A stretch of 37,251 nucleotides of DNA, taken from contig SVIM01000018.1 in assembly GCA_015069485.1 (NCBI GenBank), positions 1 through 37,251 of the forward strand, in the 5' to 3' direction. Shown piece by piece: positions 34,244 through 37,251 of the stretch (the stretch's first letter is position 1; each line of letters opens with the position of its first letter). The position numbers were made by a program, and so were the translations under genes. The stretch is from Clostridiales bacterium (GTDB lineage: Bacteria > Bacillota > Clostridia > Christensenellales > Borkfalkiaceae). The notes beneath the pieces are model-generated. The model did no database searches. It had not been told where the DNA came from and worked only from the letters and a program-made list of their open reading frames with translations.

Positions 34244-35056
34244 TTAACCGCGTTTATGTAAAATTATGCGGGTTAAATAGCCGTTTTCCATTTCTGCCCA
34301 AGAATATTGAGCCATAAAATCGCCGTGATAAAACTTTTCTTGACTTTCGTCCCCGCTTAAAAAGTTTAGCCAGTCGCAATCAATTTGCTTTATATCAACG
34401 CTTACGTTGCCGTAGCTTCTTTGCACGATACTTTCTGCGCCAACCGCCCTTAAAGAAGATACGAGCGAGCTTATAATAGTTTGAAAATAACGCTGTTGAT
34501 TGCTATCGTAGCGATTATCTTCAAAAATAACTGAAGAAACCTCTTTAACCGTGCAGGACGCGCCTTGCTTATAAATTAAATAGGCTAAAAGCTCTTTCGC
34601 CTTTTTTCTATCAAAGTGCAAAATGCTTTGATTTTTGTCTAAAACCTCAAAGTTGCCAAAGCATTTTACAATTAATTTTTTATTGCTGGTTTGAGAGATA
34701 GGGTAGCGTAAATCGGCAACCTCTTGCAAAATTTTTTCTTCCGTTACTGGTTTAGTTACGTACCCGCTTGCGTGCATTGCCATTGCTTCGCCAACGTATT
34801 CGTCATAGCCCGTTACGAAAATTACGTTAATATTGGGGTTAAATTCCTTTAACTTTTTAGCAACCTCCACGCCCGTCATACCGTACATTCGTACGTCTAA
34901 GAAGGCGATATCGCAAGAGGTTGTTTTTGCAAATTCTAAAAGCTCTAACGGGTCTTCAAAAGAGAAAACCTCCGCTTCCTTAACAGAATTTTTTATGCAC
35001 CTTTCAAGCCTTGAAAGAGCAAAAGGTTCGTCATCTGCAGCAAGTATTTTTATCAT
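34244..35056 (-). CDS. Response regulator with receiver and SARP-like DNA-binding domain
   Basis: The receiver domain (about 1-118) has the acidic pocket DDE (8-10), phospho-acceptor Asp54 in IAFLDVRM, Thr82 and Lys102. Residues about 128-240 form a winged helix of OmpR/SARP type (IVKCFGNFEVL, HFDRKKAKELLAYLIY) followed by a short BTAD-like stretch (YHGDFMAQYSWAEMENGYL). This differs from the LytTR domain that LytS-like kinases usually use. It overlaps the kinase stop by 4 bases (ATGA), so the pair is translated together. Targets unknown; none of the flanking genes is an obvious one. Confidence 0.9.
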   Translation of the reverse strand: MIKILAADDEPFALSRLERCIKNSVKEAEVFSFEDPLELLEFAKTTSCDIAFLDVRMYGMTGVEVAKKLKEFNPNINVIFVTGYDEYVGEAMAMHASGYVTKPVTEEKILQEVADLRYPISQTSNKKLIVKCFGNFEVLDKNQSILHFDRKKAKELLAYLIYKQGASCTVKEVSSVIFEDNRYDSNQQRYFQTIISSLVSSLRAVGAESIVQRSYGNVSVDIKQIDCDWLNFLSGDESQEKFYHGDFMAQYSWAEMENGYLTRIILHKRG

Positions 35057-36882
35057 TTTTTCTCCCTTGGAATAGTTACGGTAACGGTTGTTCCCGCCCC
35101 TATTTTACTTTTTATTGTTAAAGTGCCGTTGCACATACTTTTAAGGCGACTTTTTACGTTTTGTAGCCCGATATGCTCTTTACCGTCGTCGTACACCTTT
35201 TCAACTTCAAAGCCTACGCCGTCGTCGGCAATAATTACGTAGTAATTCTTTTTGTCGGAACGGGTTATAATTTTTACCCTACCGCTTTTTTTAGCCTTGC
35301 GAATACCGTGCTTTATGGCGTTTTCGACCAAGGGCTGAACGGTTAGGGCAGGCAACTCGAACGCGGTTTCCTTAATGTCGTAAACGATATGTAACGCGTC
35401 GCCAAAGCGAATTTTTTCCAGCGTTAAATAGCTTTGCAAATGCTTGTATTCAGTAGCGAAGGGAATTGGATATTTTTTATTAACTGCGCTCATATTGCCA
35501 CGCAAATATTCCGAAAATTCTATCGTTGCCGCCTGCGCTTTTTTTGCGTCTATTTCGCAAAGCTCGGCAATAGAAGTTAGCGAATTATATAAAAAGTGTG
35601 GCTTTATTTGCGAAAGCATAATGGAAACGTGGCTTTGCTGAACCTCGTGCTCTAACTGCTTTTTATTTATAGCCGCCCTATGGTTTTGCGGTATAATTCT
35701 TATTGCAAAAAATACGGAAATTATAAAGGTTAAAATAAATACCGTTTTTGAGCAAATTGAATAGGAAAAGAAGCCTAAGGCTAAACCTGCTACGTCGATT
35801 ATGGTTGCGATAAACGAAGCAATGCACGCAATTAAAACCAAGCGCCTTGCCTTTGACGCTTTAAAAATTTCGATAAGGCTAAGAATTATAAATATTAGGT
35901 TTGCCGTTGACTGAATTAATCCCCAGTATATAAAGGTATCGTAAATAGGTAAAAACGCTACCGCGCAAATTATTGCTATAAGCGCTATTACTACGCCTAA
36001 AATACAGGTTAGTACGATTGCTACCGATTTACGGGTGTTAGTTAAACAGGTTGTAGCTAATACGCAAATAAAAAGAGCGGTGAGCATTATGCAAAATTGC
36101 AGAGCAAAGGTGTTAAATATTAAGCTCGTGCTCCAAAAAATTATATCGTAGTAATCAAGCGTGAATAATATGCCAACGAAAAGCGCCAAACCGCCAAGCG
36201 CCCATAAAATAGAGCTTTGACTTATTTTTAATATGGTTGCAACCAAAGCCACGCCAAAAAGCGCAAGGGCTACTGCCATAATTACTATTCCTATGGTGCG
36301 ATAAATAAAGCCTACTGGCGTAAGAACTTCTTCCACTACCGATAAATCACCCAAGGTTATATTGCTTAAAAATTCATTAACCGCGCTTCTGTTGCCAAAA
36401 AAATGGGGGTTGGTGATGGTGATTTCCATTTCGTCTTGCCCGTTGCCGTTATAAGTATAGGAAACCCAAGTTTTTCCGCAAAAGCTAATATGATTTTCTA
36501 TTTCGCAGTAAAAGGTTTGGCTATAACCGTCAACTTTTACAGTTAAGCAAACGTGATTTAAGTAAAAGCTTACGACTTCGCCCTGCTTAATGCTTTGCTT
36601 CGTGCCGTCGGAATCAACCTTTAATATTTGCCCTTTAAGCGTTACCGTACCTTCGCTTAAAATGGTGGTATCTTCTTCAATGGGTTGCCACAACCCTTCT
36701 TCCGTTTTATATTCGCCTACAAAAACTGCGCTATAAGTGTTGTTAGTAGGGGGCGCGGCAAAGCTTTGCGTTGCATACCAAAGACAACCTGCACATATAA
36801 CAACGAGTAATAAGCACCCTATTACCGCAAATATTTTTTTACCGAAAAACTTTTTTATTTTTCCCATTTTGCTTTTTACCAC
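35053..36882 (-). CDS. LytS/YesM-type sensor histidine kinase
   Basis: A 609-residue kinase. An N-terminal helix (about 15-38) is followed by an external domain of about 165 residues (about 42-205), then seven or so membrane helices (about 208-410), resembling 7TMR-type sensors. The kinase core has QIKPHFLYNSL with phospho-acceptor His429 and an ATPase part with PLVENAIKHGIRK, DDGVGF and GLQNV. The sensed molecule is unknown. The start may be GTG at 36882 or ATG at 36867; neither has a clear ribosome binding site, and the promoter lies just upstream. Confidence 0.9.
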   Translation of the reverse strand: MVKSKMGKIKKFFGKKIFAVIGCLLLVVICAGCLWYATQSFAAPPTNNTYSAVFVGEYKTEEGLWQPIEEDTTILSEGTVTLKGQILKVDSDGTKQSIKQGEVVSFYLNHVCLTVKVDGYSQTFYCEIENHISFCGKTWVSYTYNGNGQDEMEITITNPHFFGNRSAVNEFLSNITLGDLSVVEEVLTPVGFIYRTIGIVIMAVALALFGVALVATILKISQSSILWALGGLALFVGILFTLDYYDIIFWSTSLIFNTFALQFCIMLTALFICVLATTCLTNTRKSVAIVLTCILGVVIALIAIICAVAFLPIYDTFIYWGLIQSTANLIFIILSLIEIFKASKARRLVLIACIASFIATIIDVAGLALGFFSYSICSKTVFILTFIISVFFAIRIIPQNHRAAINKKQLEHEVQQSHVSIMLSQIKPHFLYNSLTSIAELCEIDAKKAQAATIEFSEYLRGNMSAVNKKYPIPFATEYKHLQSYLTLEKIRFGDALHIVYDIKETAFELPALTVQPLVENAIKHGIRKAKKSGRVKIITRSDKKNYYVIIADDGVGFEVEKVYDDGKEHIGLQNVKSRLKSMCNGTLTIKSKIGAGTTVTVTIPREKK

Positions 36883-36904
36883 TATAAAATTAATCTGCTT
36901 TTAT

Positions 36905-36933
36905 ATTCTACCACCTTTTCGTGCGTTTTTCAA
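36905..36933 (-). promoter_or_regulatory. Sigma-A promoter of the kinase-regulator operon
   Basis: On the minus strand TTGAAA (36933-36928) and TAGAAT (36910-36905) are exactly 17 bases apart. The leader would be only about 15-30 bases. Confidence 0.78.
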
Positions 36934-36984
36934 GTAAAATTTAAAAATAGACTTTATCGTAAAAATTTTTTGCTTATTTTTTGA

Positions 36985-37013
36985 TTGACGGAAAAATAAA
37001 ATAAATATATAAT
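36985..37013 (+). promoter_or_regulatory. Sigma-A promoter of tRNA-Pro
   Basis: TTGACG (36985-36990) and TATAAT (37008-37013) are 17 bases apart, about 95 bases before the tRNA 5' end. It is divergent from the kinase promoter. Confidence 0.75.
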
Positions 37014-37108
37014 TAGTAATGTTAACAAAATTTGCTTTTTTATTTAAGCTTTATCGGTTGCCGTTTGGCAATTATTTAAAAAGTTAGCGCAAAGCAAAAT
37101 TAATAGTT

Positions 37109-37147
37109 CGAGGCGTAGCGCAGTTGGTAGCGCGTCGCGTTCGGGAC
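37109..37147 (+). tRNA. tRNA-Pro (anticodon CGG), 5' half only
   Basis: The acceptor strand CGAGGCG, TA, D-arm GCGC/GCGC, anticodon stem TCGCG and loop TTCGGGA (anticodon CGG at 37142-37144) follow the tRNA-Pro pattern. After C37147 the sequence no longer matches: the anticodon stem should continue GCGA but reads TCAA, and no T-arm, matching acceptor strand or CCA follows in the remaining 100 bases. The gene is therefore interrupted just after the anticodon loop, either by integration of an element or by a wrong assembly join. Confidence 0.8.
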
Positions 37148-37170
37148 TCAATCACCACGCTCGGCGTATA

Positions 37171-37250
37171 ATTTTCGAGAAGAGCCGAAAACCCCCACAA
37201 ACACTGACTTTTTCGGCTCTCCCGAATGTCGAAAAATCATCAATTTCTCG
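37171..37250. repeat. Nested inverted repeats next to the broken tRNA-Pro
   Basis: AGAGCCGAAAA (37181-37191) pairs perfectly with TTTTCGGCTCT (37210-37220) around an 18-base loop. Outside it, ATTTTCGA (37171-37178) matches TCGAAAAAT (37229-37237), and CGAGAA (37176-37181) matches TTCTCG (37245-37250), both inverted. Such nested arms resemble recombinase-binding or element-end sequences. No gene is seen from 37148 to the window end. Confidence 0.6.
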
Positions 37251-37251
37251 G

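Noticed and set aside
37058..37071. TTGCC-GTTT-GGCAA hairpin before tRNA-Pro as a terminator
   Set aside because: The stem is only 5 bp with a weak T tail and lies between the tRNA's promoter and the tRNA itself.
37148..37251. Minus-strand end of an integrase gene
   Set aside because: Open frames exist (up to about 40 codons), but none shows a recombinase motif and the stretch is dominated by inverted repeats.

Overview
The window looks like a contig from an uncultured, low-GC, Gram-positive bacterium of the Clostridia, probably gut-associated and possibly Christensenellales-like; the taxonomic placement is an inference. Supporting traits are the AT-rich intergenic DNA with near-consensus sigma-A promoters, AGGAGG-type ribosome binding sites, a SipW-type secreted protein, InlB-type repeat surface proteins, a LytS/YesM-type kinase, a YlmC/YmxH-like PRC-barrel protein, a DUF421/DUF4363 pair and a THF riboswitch. 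Nearly all genes lie on the minus strand. The left edge cuts a coding region and the right edge lies just past an interrupted tRNA-Pro gene.

Layout. Positions 1-3891 (+): the end of an unidentified gene, then a 1210-residue secreted repeat protein ending in a Hint (hedgehog/intein) domain. Positions 4051-7718 (-): a heterodimeric ABC exporter under a perfect TTGACA-17-TATAAT promoter, followed on the other strand by tRNA-Glu(CTC). Positions 8041-19560 (-): a cell-surface cluster with two domain-permuted family 3 glycoside hydrolases (one membrane-anchored, one with a collagen-like stalk), a lipoprotein with three InlB repeats and a CBM-like end, and an SGNH-like surface protein. Each gap in this cluster contains a long hairpin. 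The cluster probably processes a glycan at the cell surface.

Positions 19889-24098 (-): GNAT acetyltransferase, hemW, a short MGMT-like protein, a 139-bp tandem repeat and lepA. Positions 24195-27321 (-): an MreB-like actin homologue, maf, and a Ppx/GppA phosphatase with an HD-like C-terminal domain. Positions 27581-30879 (-): a complete folate operon, folC-folE-folP-folB/K, headed by a tetrahydrofolate riboswitch whose expression-platform hairpin, ribosome binding site and TTG start codon overlap. The riboswitch was recognised from its stems, its pseudoknot and a plausible antiterminator.

Positions 31064-32995 (+): DUF421, DUF4363 and YwaF-like membrane proteins. Positions 33101-34122 (-): a PRC-barrel protein with a Pro/Cys tail and a CvpA-like membrane protein. 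Positions 34244-36882 (-): a two-component system, a LytS-like kinase with a receiver-SARP-like regulator. Positions 36985-37251: a tRNA-Pro(CGG) gene that loses tRNA sequence just after the anticodon loop and runs into an inverted-repeat sequence, a possible integration junction.

The best candidates for something new are the Hint-domain surface protein, the permuted GH3 surface cluster, the 139-bp repeat and the tRNA-Pro junction.
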